A stretch of DNA of 64,000 nucleotides, taken from positions 3,038,001-3,102,000 of the forward strand of contig OW818676.1 in assembly GCA_942493235.1 (NCBI GenBank), read 5' to 3'. The notes below the pieces were generated by a model. It was given only the letters and a program-made list of their open reading frames with translations, made no database searches and was not told where the DNA came from. The translations under genes were made by a program, and so were the position numbers. Below are positions 36,675-44,640 of this stretch, piece by piece (the stretch's first letter is position 1; the number at the start of each line of letters is the position of its first letter). The stretch comes from ENR-C587 sp942493235. Its GTDB lineage: Bacteria; Bacteroidota; Ignavibacteria; Kapaibacteriales; UBA2268.

Positions 36675-37256
36675 ATGGAAACTAAGCACGAAGTTACATA
36701 TCAGAGTATATTGGAATTATTCGAGAGAAGCAAAATCGAATATGATGAGCGTTTAAAAGAAACAGACAAACGGTTTCAAGAAACTGATTTACAGATGAAG
36801 AAAACCGACCGTAAAATAAAAGAATTGGGCATTCAAATCGGCGGACTTGGTAATAAATTCGGTCTTTATAATGAAGGACTTTTTATGCCTTCGCTTATCA
36901 AAATTGTAGAGAATACTTTCCACTGTCATCACTATACTAATAATTCCAAAGTTAAGAATAACGGTCATAGCTTTGAAATTGATTTCTGGGGATATTCTGA
37001 CACCGAGTGTTTCATTATCGATGTTAAAAGCAATTTGAAACCGGAAGCTATTGAGCAATTGGAGAATACCATCCAACAGTTTAAAGTTGCGTATCCCGAG
37101 CATTTATCTCGTAAAATTTACGGTGTGATTGCCGCCACTCACTTTTCTAAACATATCAAAGAACAAATCATTAATGCCGGCTTTTATTTTATTTCTATCA
37201 GTGATGATGTAGCCAAACTTTATATTCCCAAAAAATTCAAACCTAAGCAATGGTAA
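36675..37256 (+). CDS. Coiled-coil PD-(D/E)XK nuclease-like protein (DUF3782-like), copy 4, altered active site
   Basis: 193 residues. One heptad longer than copies 1 and 2 in the coil (DERLKETDKRFQETD). The catalytic strand reads CFIIDVKSNL: the Glu of the E-x-K pair is Asp 116, with Asp 103 and Lys 118 kept. Asp at this position occurs in some members of the superfamily but here it distinguishes this copy from its three neighbours. It starts 700 nt after copy 3. The usual 85-nt spacer is absent after its stop, so the array ends here. Confidence 0.85.
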   Translation: METKHEVTYQSILELFERSKIEYDERLKETDKRFQETDLQMKKTDRKIKELGIQIGGLGNKFGLYNEGLFMPSLIKIVENTFHCHHYTNNSKVKNNGHSFEIDFWGYSDTECFIIDVKSNLKPEAIEQLENTIQQFKVAYPEHLSRKIYGVIAATHFSKHIKEQIINAGFYFISISDDVAKLYIPKKFKPKQW

Positions 37257-37361
37257 GGTGAATTTCTTCTATCCAGAGGAAATTACGATGATAAATATAT
37301 TATTGAATCCGGCACCAAAAGCTATTATTTTTCTATTATTTTAACTACGAATCAATGTTCA

Positions 37362-38486
37362 CTACCAATTTTTGAACATTTTCTCGTATATGTTATGCCC
37401 GTCAGAAGCAAACAAATCAAAATATCCTGTAAACCATTGATTAAGATTTACTCCTATTTCTTTCGATTTTTTAATATCATTGATGCCCTCTACCCCACCG
37501 GTGCGAATCACATTGAATTCTTGAGTTAACTGCTTAGTTTTCAGATATTCTGTTGCAATTCTGCACAAATCATAAGACTTCTCTTTTAAAACTTTCCCAC
37601 TTACTCCACCACCGTATGTAGATTTAAAATATTGAAATGTTTTTAAGTCAGCATGATTCAATAATTTTTCTATATATGTATAATCGGTCGATGTATTGCC
37701 AAAATTGATTCCGTCATAACCCAAATTGATAAGTAAATCAACTAATGGAATAACTAAACTAATGTCCGTATCATTCGAGAGCTTGATAATTACAGGAAAA
37801 TTTCGTTCTCTGGTTTTTAAAAACTTTTCGGCAACAGAAGTAAGTCGTTTAATCAGATTTTTATCTAATCCGCTTGAATCAATATCAGAATCGTGGATTA
37901 CGTTGGGACAGCTCTCATTAAGCTCAACAAAATCAGCATTAGCCGATATATAGATATTCAATCCCTCTATAACTCCATTTAAAGCTGTTTCGTAGTCATC
38001 TTCGGGATTAGGGCTGATACTTGCACCAATTGGACATCCGGGGATTTTTGTTAGTAGCTGAATTCTTTCTGCTACATAGCTATGACCGTAATTAGGTAGC
38101 CCCATCCAATTAGATGCAGAATTACTGTGTGGATAGCTAATAAACGGATGATGGATATTGTTTTTTATATTACCGATTCTCGCCTTTGCAGTAGTAGTGC
38201 CACAGAGGTAAGCACCGGCTCCTTGCATTGCGACAGTATAATATCCCTCTCCGTATTTAAACATACCTGCTGCATTAAATATTGGCGAGTAGAAATCAAT
38301 CCCCCAGAGCTTTTGCCTGTATTCATCAGGTATAAATGCTCGATCTGAAAGCTGTTCATTGGAAAATTTTTTAAGGAATAATTTCCTACCTTGAGAATAA
38401 AGCTTAACAGCTAATTCCGAAGACAGTGAATTTACCACCGGTCTGAACAGTTTATCAGTTTTAGCAAGTATTTCGCAAAATTTCAT
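37362..38486 (-). CDS. pyrD: Dihydroorotate dehydrogenase-like protein
   Basis: About 374 residues from ATG 38486 (the frame runs to a TTG at 38492). FMN-dependent TIM barrel of pyrimidine synthesis: SPIFNAAGMFKYG at the first strand, CGTTTAKARIGN (usual GTVTPxPQ-GNP region), NESCPNV, VIIKLSND, GINFGNTS, and the phosphate-binding end RTGGVEGINDIKKS. Several positions of the usual motifs are altered (TTTAKARIGN, ELNESCPNV where N-x-S-S/C-P-N is normal, which still keeps the Cys base of class 1 or a Ser-like role). So it may be a divergent DHODase or a paralogue of unknown substrate. No pyr genes adjoin. Confidence 0.75.
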   Translation of the reverse strand: MKFCEILAKTDKLFRPVVNSLSSELAVKLYSQGRKLFLKKFSNEQLSDRAFIPDEYRQKLWGIDFYSPIFNAAGMFKYGEGYYTVAMQGAGAYLCGTTTAKARIGNIKNNIHHPFISYPHSNSASNWMGLPNYGHSYVAERIQLLTKIPGCPIGASISPNPEDDYETALNGVIEGLNIYISANADFVELNESCPNVIHDSDIDSSGLDKNLIKRLTSVAEKFLKTRERNFPVIIKLSNDTDISLVIPLVDLLINLGYDGINFGNTSTDYTYIEKLLNHADLKTFQYFKSTYGGGVSGKVLKEKSYDLCRIATEYLKTKQLTQEFNVIRTGGVEGINDIKKSKEIGVNLNQWFTGYFDLFASDGHNIYEKMFKNW

Positions 38487-38775
38487 ATTCAATTCCTAAT
38501 CTTAAATATTTCAGTATGCAAAAATATAAAACAAAAGGAAAATATCTACTTAATTTCTTTTTATGTTTTGATAATCGTATCATTTCCTTAATTCTCATAT
38601 AAATTCTTTTGCAAATCATACAAATCGTATTACATCATTCTCTGCTTAAACTCATACATATCAAATTTCGCCATCATCTTGGCTAAAGCTTTTATTGATA
38701 ACAAATAAATTGTTTTGCATAGGAAGTGAAATTAGTTGATAGTGACTTCAACTTACAGCTTTGTAGCATTTAACT

Positions 38776-38807
38776 TTTGTTTATTATAAAAATTAGCATT
38801 ATTTTTG
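38776..38807 (+). promoter_or_regulatory. Bacteroidota-type promoter for the HMG-CoA lyase-like gene
   Basis: TTTG at 38776-38779 and TATTTTTG at 38800-38807, spacer 20 nt, 69 nt before the ATG at 38877. It sits in the 38493-38876 gap, which shows no gene; the rest is AT-rich with no structure I can name. Confidence 0.5.
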
Positions 38808-38876
38808 AATTGCATTAGTAAAATACTAATGTTTGATTGAAATATTAAAATTATAGAATTACTTATTGGGTATAAA

Positions 38877-39776
38877 ATGAAAGATGTTAAAATTCATTCC
38901 GTCGGTATGCGCGACGGTTTACAGATGGAGAAGGAAGTAGTTCCCTTTGAAACTAAGATTCAATGGATGGATAAATTATATCAGTCTAAAGTTCAAATTA
39001 TTCAAGTCGGTTCATTTGTGCATAAAGAGAAAATGCCACAGATGGCTGATACAGACGATTTATTCAAATATTTGAATACAAATAAGCCAGATGGGATAAT
39101 CCTCAGCGGTTTGGTGCTTAACGAAAAAGGATTAGAAAGAGCTTTGGACTGTAATGTAGATCTGATTTGCTTGGGTGTATCTGCCTCTGAAACACATTCG
39201 CAGAAAAATACTCGTATGACTACTGATGATGCTACAAATAGGATAATAACTATGGCAAAGCAAGTATTAGCAGACGGCAGAAAACTTCAAGTATCGGTTC
39301 AGTCTGCTTTCGGTTGCGGTTTTGAAGGTGATATAGACGAAAATAGAGTATATTCTATAGTTGATAAATATCTAAATGCCGGAATTAAAAATATTAGTCT
39401 CGCAGATACAGCAGGTTTCGCCAATCCTGAAAAAGTCCAGCGTATGTTTGGAAAAGTTTTATCAATGGACACCGGAATAGAAGCTGCCTGCCATTTCCAT
39501 AATACTTACGGAATGGGTATAGCTAACTGCTATGCCGCCTATAAAGTAGGAGTTAAATATATTGAAACCGCATTTGGTGGTCTGGGCGGTTGTCCATTCA
39601 CAAAAAAAGCTTCCGGCAATGTAGCCACCGAAGATTTAGTCGAAATGTTCCATAATTTCGGTATATTAGAAGAGGTTAATTTAGAACCATTGATAGAGCT
39701 GGCACAATCAGTAAGCGAGTATTTCCGCAGAGAATTACCCGGTTATGTATATAAAACCGGACCAATTAAGCATTAA
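38877..39776 (+). CDS. Hydroxymethylglutaryl-CoA lyase-like protein
   Basis: 299 residues, a DRE-TIM metallolyase. Seen: VGMRDGLQMEKEVVP (the R-D-G-x-Q opening), QVGSFVHKEKMPQMAD, CHFHNTYGMGIAN with the metal-binding His pair, and the lyase signature FGGLGGCPFTKKASGNVATED with its catalytic Cys. HMG-CoA lyase cleaves HMG-CoA to acetyl-CoA and acetoacetate, ending leucine breakdown. No leucine-catabolic neighbours, so the substrate could be another 3-hydroxy-acyl-CoA. Own promoter at 38776-38807 and terminator at 39854-39890. Confidence 0.88.
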   Translation: MKDVKIHSVGMRDGLQMEKEVVPFETKIQWMDKLYQSKVQIIQVGSFVHKEKMPQMADTDDLFKYLNTNKPDGIILSGLVLNEKGLERALDCNVDLICLGVSASETHSQKNTRMTTDDATNRIITMAKQVLADGRKLQVSVQSAFGCGFEGDIDENRVYSIVDKYLNAGIKNISLADTAGFANPEKVQRMFGKVLSMDTGIEAACHFHNTYGMGIANCYAAYKVGVKYIETAFGGLGGCPFTKKASGNVATEDLVEMFHNFGILEEVNLEPLIELAQSVSEYFRRELPGYVYKTGPIKH

Positions 39777-39853
39777 TTGTTTAAATATGGAATATGGAAT
39801 TGATTTTTTGATGTGATTTCTGTTATAAGCATTAACAATACTCGTTTTAAACT

Positions 39854-39890
39854 ATATTCATCAGTTGACAAGTGGTCAACTGATGAATAT
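39854..39890. terminator. Bidirectional hairpin terminator
   Basis: Perfect 16-bp stem ATATTCATCAGTTGAC and GTCAACTGATGAATAT with a 5-nt loop, between convergent genes ending at 39776 and 39918. Confidence 0.75.
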
Positions 39891-39917
39891 TCTACTTTAT
39901 AATACTAAATATTTTAA

Positions 39918-40484
39918 TTAAAAAATATATTTCAAACCAATTAGAATTTGTATATTTTTTGCTTTAGTATCGGCAATTACGTCGGTAAGTCCGTAATTTA
40001 CTCGAAAATCACCGATAATTTTGTCAGTAAACCAAAATTCCGCACCTAATATTAAACTCAATTCAAATGATTCCGGTTCAGTTACAATACCACTATAACC
40101 ATTAGCAAAAGTATAATCATTTGAAATATTAAAATTAAAACTTGGTCCGGCTAACAATCCCAAATTATCTAATTTGAGATTTGCCAAGATAGGAATATCA
40201 ATATATCCATAATCTAATTCAATAATATCGTCTTCTGCTCCTTTTGTGGCGTATTTAAGCTCAACATTTAATAGAAATTCCTCGCTGAAGCTATATTTCA
40301 TAAATCCTCCAACTGCATAAGCTATAATGCCTGAAGCTCCCTCTTCTTCTCTAACGATGTTTGATATTCCTATTTGTCCTATTGCTCCGAACATTAAAGG
40401 GTCAGTTTTAATTTGTGCTTCGGTAGTATAAATACCCATTGTAAATACGAAAAGTGTTACTAATAATAAAATACATTTTTTCAT
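39918..40484 (-). CDS. Small outer-membrane beta-barrel protein
   Basis: 188 residues. Signal peptide (CILLLVTLFVFTMGIYTTEA|Q) and about eight predicted strands (FLLNVELKYATKG, ELSLILGAEFWFTDKI, GDFRVNYGLTDV), ending in a Phe strand (IQILIGLKYIF). This is the PorT-like/OMP_b-brl fold common in Bacteroidota; the family label is by topology, not by motif. Monocistronic. Confidence 0.7.
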   Translation of the reverse strand: MKKCILLLVTLFVFTMGIYTTEAQIKTDPLMFGAIGQIGISNIVREEEGASGIIAYAVGGFMKYSFSEEFLLNVELKYATKGAEDDIIELDYGYIDIPILANLKLDNLGLLAGPSFNFNISNDYTFANGYSGIVTEPESFELSLILGAEFWFTDKIIGDFRVNYGLTDVIADTKAKNIQILIGLKYIF

Positions 40485-40816
40485 AAAATCCCCTATTTAG
40501 TTTTAAAGATAAAATTATAATCACAAAATAATAAATAAATAGCAACAATTACAAGATAATTTTATCAAAATGTCTCAATTAAGATAATTTATTTTCAATA
40601 TCATTCGGAATTAATATTATAATGAATAACAATGATAATATTTCTTGCAATTATAACCTGTTTAGGTTTTCATTAGCATTGAATTAATCCCAAATTACGC
40701 TTTAGAATTTTATATCTATTGGAATTATTGTGATAAATAGAAAATATAAATACCTTGAAAATAGAAAAAATATGGTTCATAGCTATTATGTGTGGGTAAG
40801 CAAATAAAGAAATCTT

Positions 40817-40851
40817 TCTTACAACGGCGTTAGCTGTTGAACATCGGTAAT
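40817..40851 (-). repeat. Solitary copy of the 62-kb palindromic repeat
   Basis: Read on the minus strand: TTACCGATGTTCAACAG then CTAACGCCGTTGTAAGA. It differs from the consensus of the 62.4-63.7 kb array at a few bases and keeps the CAACAGC-TAAC-GCYGTTG hairpin. It is in the 40485-41016 gap; a second perfect hairpin TTAACTCC-TAAC-GGAGTTAA lies at 40941-40960. No gene seen in that gap. Confidence 0.7.
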
Positions 40852-41026
40852 GAGCATTGTTTAGTGCCCACACTCTTACTTCTCTTTTTGTTGTTAAAAC
40901 AAGAGAGTGGTGTTGGTGTATCTCATTATATTACTGATGTTTAACTCCTAACGGAGTTAAGATATAAAATCATTGATGTTTATCAAATAATATATAATAA
41001 TCCTAAATTTCGAGTTATATCATTTC

Positions 41027-41566
41027 CTACATGAAATAGGACATATAATTGCAATTACATAATTTTTTATATTTTGACAAAGTAAGTTTTTGAAATTCTA
41101 CAATTACAGCATCCTCTAGTTCTTTTAGAGAATTGTAAATAAAATTGTGTAAACATTCTTTTTTAATCCATTGCCATAGTTTCTCGACCGGATTTAATTC
41201 TGGCGAATATGCAGGTAAAAATTCAAACCTAATGTTTTCTGGTATCTGTAAGTTCCTTGATTTATGCCAACCGGCTTGATCCATAAATAATATTATTTTT
41301 TTATCCGAAAATTCTTTACTAAGATTATCAATGTAATATTGCATTAGCTCTGTATTTACTCCAGGTAATAGCAATGAATAATTGGTACCGTCAAATGGAC
41401 ATACTGATGAAAAACCATAGAAATTTTTAAAACCTTGTTGTACCATTACTGATAATCGTTTTCCTTTTTCAGCCCATACTCGCATTACTGTTGATCGGAG
41501 ACCGAATCTCCCTTCGTCAAAAAACATTATTTTATAATTTTCTTTTTCTTGAAGATTATTAATCAT
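41027..41566 (-). CDS. IS630 transposase, DDE domain (ORF B)
   Basis: About 179 residues in the -1 frame. The catalytic triad is visible: Asp in MFFDEGRFGL, Asp in LFMDQAGWHKS, and Glu in YSPELNPVEKLWQWIK. This is the DDE_3 form. It has no good ribosome site of its own; its N-terminal ATG is inside ORF A, so it is most likely made only as a fusion after frameshifting. Confidence 0.92.
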   Translation of the reverse strand: MINNLQEKENYKIMFFDEGRFGLRSTVMRVWAEKGKRLSVMVQQGFKNFYGFSSVCPFDGTNYSLLLPGVNTELMQYYIDNLSKEFSDKKIILFMDQAGWHKSRNLQIPENIRFEFLPAYSPELNPVEKLWQWIKKECLHNFIYNSLKELEDAVIVEFQKLTLSKYKKLCNCNYMSYFM

Positions 41567-42062
41567 TATTTGAGTTTTTTTTAAAGTTTAATTGGTCTTC
41601 TTCATTTGATTTATGATGTTTAGGTCTGGGTACTTTGATTGTTAAATTCAATTTCTTTAATGTCAACCATAAAGGTGTTTTTCCTATTTCTTTGCCGAAT
41701 ACAGTAAATATCTCCTTTATTAATCGAACCAATGTCCAATGTACCTGTTTGCCTGAATTGTCTTTACTTGTGCTAATCCATTTGAAAATTATTGCTTTTT
41801 CTTCCTTGCTTAATTTCTCGGGATAGTGACCGCGTTTTTTTGACCTTAAACCTTCTACACCATATTTTTGATATTTACTGATCCATCTTAGTAATGTAGA
41901 TCGAGATATGCCATACATTATAGCTACATCTGATTCTTTATTTGACAATGATGCAGATATCGCCTTTAGTTTTATTACTATATCTGAATCAGTTATTTTT
42001 TTTATATCAGAATGCAATAGTTGTTGGTACGAATTATCTATCAATATTTTTGGACGACCCAT
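41559..42062 (-). CDS. IS630 transposase, helix-turn-helix part (ORF A)
   Basis: About 167 residues from ATG 42062, chosen because AAAGGAAATG precedes it and MGRPKIL starts a typical DNA-binding region. Two HTH-like units (SNKESDVAIMYGISRSTLLR; SKEEKAIIFKWISTS). Near its end the mRNA reads T-TTA-AAA-AAA-ACT (41573-41585, minus strand): an A-AAA-AAA slip site from which -1 frameshifting continues into the DDE frame (K-K-T-Q-I-M-I-N-N-L). The fused product would be about 345 residues, the family norm. Confidence 0.9.
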   Translation of the reverse strand: MGRPKILIDNSYQQLLHSDIKKITDSDIVIKLKAISASLSNKESDVAIMYGISRSTLLRWISKYQKYGVEGLRSKKRGHYPEKLSKEEKAIIFKWISTSKDNSGKQVHWTLVRLIKEIFTVFGKEIGKTPLWLTLKKLNLTIKVPRPKHHKSNEEDQLNFKKNSNND

Positions 42063-42201
42063 AACATTTCCTTTTAACAATTGACAATTGACAATATACA
42101 AATATAATCATTTATTTGTCGCATTACAAGTAGAAAATGATATTAGATCTTTATCTATCGGGAATTTTATATTATAAATACTAATTTCTGTTGTATAATG
42201 C

Positions 42202-42235
42202 AAAACCGTCCTAAAAATCAATTGAGGACGGTTTT
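42202..42235. terminator. Hairpin terminator after lpxA
   Basis: Stem AAAACCGTCCT (42202-42212) and AGGACGGTTTT (42225-42235) with a 12-nt loop, 30 nt past the lpxA stop and just outside the IS. Confidence 0.75.
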
Positions 42236-42264
42236 ATATTATTTATGTATATAGTAAAAAATAA

Positions 42265-43044
42265 TTATCTATATACACCTCTTTTAGAATTTTGAATAAA
42301 CTCTATGCAGTGCTGTACATCAGGCAAAATTTCTTTTTGGTCTGCTTTATACTTAGCAATTGCATCAGTATTATTTAATCCTGAGCGAAAAATGCAATTA
42401 TAAAAATTTTCGATTTCTCTTATAGTAGCGTTCTCAAAGCCTCTGCGGCGTAAGCCTACTTTATTTAACCCATCAACTTTGGGCGGATTTTCACCAACCA
42501 AAGCAAAAGGAGGAATATCTTTTACTACTTTTACGCCCCCGCCGACCATAGAATGGCAACCTACATTAGAAAACTGATGAACAATAGCAGAACCGCCAAA
42601 TATAGCCCAATCCTCAACTGTTACGTGACCGCCAAGCTGAACTACATTTGCCATTATAATATTGTTGCCGAGTTTACAATCATGTGCTACGTGTGCATAA
42701 GCCATAAGCAGGCAATTAGAGCCTACAGTGGTTTTATAAGTAGCTGTAGTGGCACGGTTAACAGTAACAAATTCGCGTATAACAGTATTATCACCGATTT
42801 CTACGAATGTCTGCTCACCACCATATTTCAAATCTTGAGGTTCAGTACCGATAGAAGCACAGGAGAAAATTCGGACATTATTGCCGAGTCTAACTCCGTT
42901 GGCTATTATCGCATGATAAAATATTTCAGTTCCGTTACCGATTTCTACGTCGTCTTCAATTACGGTATATGCACCGATTTTTACATTTTCGCCGATTTTG
43001 GCTTTAGGCGAAACAATTGCTGTTGGGTGAATTAATGTGCTCAT
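42265..43044 (-). CDS. lpxA: Acyl-ACP-UDP-N-acetylglucosamine O-acyltransferase
   Basis: 259 residues, the usual length. First enzyme of lipid A synthesis, adding a 3-hydroxyacyl chain to UDP-GlcNAc. The N-terminal two thirds are hexapeptide repeats of the left-handed beta-helix (IHPTAIVSPKAKIGENVKIG, AHVAHDCKLGNNIIMA with the catalytic His), then the helical tail GLNKVGLRRRGFENATI. Start overlaps the lpxC-fabZ stop by 4 nt. Confidence 0.97.
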   Translation of the reverse strand: MSTLIHPTAIVSPKAKIGENVKIGAYTVIEDDVEIGNGTEIFYHAIIANGVRLGNNVRIFSCASIGTEPQDLKYGGEQTFVEIGDNTVIREFVTVNRATTATYKTTVGSNCLLMAYAHVAHDCKLGNNIIMANVVQLGGHVTVEDWAIFGGSAIVHQFSNVGCHSMVGGGVKVVKDIPPFALVGENPPKVDGLNKVGLRRRGFENATIREIENFYNCIFRSGLNNTDAIAKYKADQKEILPDVQHCIEFIQNSKRGVYR

Positions 43045-44444
43045 AGTTCCCTATCTACTAATGCTGCTTGAAATTCCATTTCAGCGGCTACTTGACCGTT
43101 TACGGTAGCAGAAGCTGAAAACTGATATGTATTAAATTTTCTACCAATTGACTTTACTGACATCACTAATTGGTCTCCGGGGATAACTTGTCGTCTGAAC
43201 TTAGCATTCTTTATTCCTAAGAATAATACTAATTTCCCGCTAAAATCATCAAGAGAGTTGAGTAATAATAAACATCCGGTCTGAGCCATTGCTTCAGTAA
43301 TCAGAACTCCCGGCATAATAGGCTTCTCCGGAAAGTGACCTACAAAATAAGGCTCGTTCATAGTTACATTTTTAATCCCGACAATAGACATACCTTCTGC
43401 ATCATATTCTACTACTTTATCAACAAGTAGGAATGGATAGCGATGAGGCATAATTTTCATCAAGTCATAAATATCAAGAACTACACCTTTGGATTTATCG
43501 CCTTTGAAATTCTTGATAGGTTGTTTTTTCAAAAATTGGCTTCTGATTTTTTTAGCAAATTCAAAATTACTTGCATGCCCCGGGCGAGCTGCTAATATCT
43601 GAGCTTTTATTCTGGTTCCAGACAAAGCCAAATCGCCAAGCATATCTAATAATTTATGGCGAGCCGGTTCGTTTTTAAATCTTAAAACTGTATTATTTAA
43701 AATTCCATTAGTGCCAAGTTCGGGTGTCTGCTCTATTCCTAATTTCCCCTGTAAAGACATTAATTCTTCCGAATTCATGTCGCGGTCAACTATTACTATA
43801 GCATTCTCTAAATTTCCACCTTTGATTAAGCCTTGGTTGATTAAAGACTCTACTTCAGTTAAGAAGCAGAAAGTCCGGCAAGGTGCGAACTCTGTTACAA
43901 ATTCTTTTTTTAAATCAAATAAACCTGTGTGCTGGCTGCCCAGAGCAGGATTATAATAATCTACCATTACTGTAATCCTATAATCATCATTTGGCAAAGC
44001 TACTATATCAACGCCTTTAGCGTCGTTAGTATATCTAATGGTTTCATCTATTACTAAGTAATATCTATCTTCATTTTGAGTTTGAATTCCGGCATTCTGC
44101 AATACTTCCACATAAGGCATGGAACTGCCGTCGCCAACTGGTGGCTCAATACCGTCTAATTCAATTTCACAGTTATCTATTTCAAGACCAACTAAAGCAC
44201 CTAAAACGTGTTCTACGGTATGCACTTTTACATCGCCTATACCGAGTGTAGTTCCTCTTGATAAATCCACTACATAGTCCACTAAAGCGGGAATAGTAAC
44301 ATTTTCATCTAAGTCTGTCCTGACAAATTTATATCCATAATTTTCCGGTGCCGGTTTAAAAGTAATTGTTGAAAGCTTTCCGGTGTGAAGCCCCACCCCT
44401 TGATAAGAAACAGGTTCTTTTATCGTTCTTTGTTTATCCGCCAT
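43041..44444 (-). CDS. lpxC-fabZ: Bifunctional UDP-3-O-acyl-GlcNAc deacetylase / 3-hydroxyacyl-ACP dehydratase
   Basis: 467 residues. LpxC part 1-310: zinc site HTVEHVLGAL, catalytic region PVGDGSSMPYVE and GNLENAIVIVD, ending LSGTRIKAQILAARPGHASN. FabZ part about 320-467: MKIMPHRYPFLLVDKV (catalytic His) and GHFPEKPIMPGVLITEAMAQ (catalytic Glu). This fusion is characteristic of Bacteroidota/FCB and couples lipid A deacetylation with hydroxyacyl dehydration. A TAAATTTG box near 44503-44510 on the minus strand may be its -7 element. In operon with lpxA. Confidence 0.97.
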   Translation of the reverse strand: MADKQRTIKEPVSYQGVGLHTGKLSTITFKPAPENYGYKFVRTDLDENVTIPALVDYVVDLSRGTTLGIGDVKVHTVEHVLGALVGLEIDNCEIELDGIEPPVGDGSSMPYVEVLQNAGIQTQNEDRYYLVIDETIRYTNDAKGVDIVALPNDDYRITVMVDYYNPALGSQHTGLFDLKKEFVTEFAPCRTFCFLTEVESLINQGLIKGGNLENAIVIVDRDMNSEELMSLQGKLGIEQTPELGTNGILNNTVLRFKNEPARHKLLDMLGDLALSGTRIKAQILAARPGHASNFEFAKKIRSQFLKKQPIKNFKGDKSKGVVLDIYDLMKIMPHRYPFLLVDKVVEYDAEGMSIVGIKNVTMNEPYFVGHFPEKPIMPGVLITEAMAQTGCLLLLNSLDDFSGKLVLFLGIKNAKFRRQVIPGDQLVMSVKSIGRKFNTYQFSASATVNGQVAAEMEFQAALVDREL

Positions 44445-44640
44445 TGATTCAATCCGTTATTTTACTTATTAATTATCTAAATTATTCACTTTACAAAAAA
44501 TACAAATTTACGAAATATTGAGAAATATAAAAAATGATTTTAGTAAATAGCTTATATGGTACAATTGTACAGCTATTGAAATAGAAATACTTACCAAATA
44601 AATTAAAAACAAATAAGGATAGAAGTTGTATTTATAACTA

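Larger units (their letters stand above)
34620..37256 (+). repeat. Four-unit tandem gene array (646, 646 and 700-nt periods)
   Basis: Unit = an AT-rich leader (about 60-85 nt, with TTATTCGTTAATATCTTAAAATA and GTAGTTAAAGGTGAAATATT before each ATG) plus one gene. Unit starts (ATG) are 34683, 35329, 35975, 36675. The leader of copy 1 differs slightly (AATAATATG versus AATAAAATG). The 34472-34620 stretch before it holds only short AT-rich repeats such as GCTAATAAAAAG twice. Confidence 0.95.
41017..42143 (-). mobile_element. IS630-family insertion sequence, complete
   Basis: About 1.13 kb. Terminal inverted repeats are ATATCATTTCCTACATGAAAT (41017-41037; 20 or so bases) and its imperfect complement at 42123-42143 (ATTACAAGTAGAAAATGATAT), four mismatches, with TA at each border as expected for IS630 target choice. 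It carries two overlapping ORFs on the minus strand; the transposase stop codon lies inside the left repeat. Located between a barrel gene and lpxA, in non-coding DNA. Confidence 0.88.

Noticed and set aside
34683..37256. Toxin-antitoxin or restriction system
   Set aside because: No methyltransferase, specificity or antitoxin gene is adjacent; all four genes are paralogues of each other.
37257..37361. Short reading frame after array copy 4 (ATG near 37290)
   Set aside because: Only about 18 codons, no recognisable peptide; more likely the non-repeated flank of the array.
40673..40873. 66-residue minus-strand ORF next to the IS630
   Set aside because: It overlaps the solitary palindrome, has no ribosome site and no family likeness.
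40941..40960. Rho-independent terminator
   Set aside because: The TTAACTCC-TAAC-GGAGTTAA hairpin is not next to a gene end on either strand and lacks a T-run; it is more likely part of a repeat family.
41027..42062. Transposase pseudogene broken by a frameshift
   Set aside because: The break is at an A-AAA-AAA slip site, both parts are intact and the ends are preserved, which fits programmed frameshifting.
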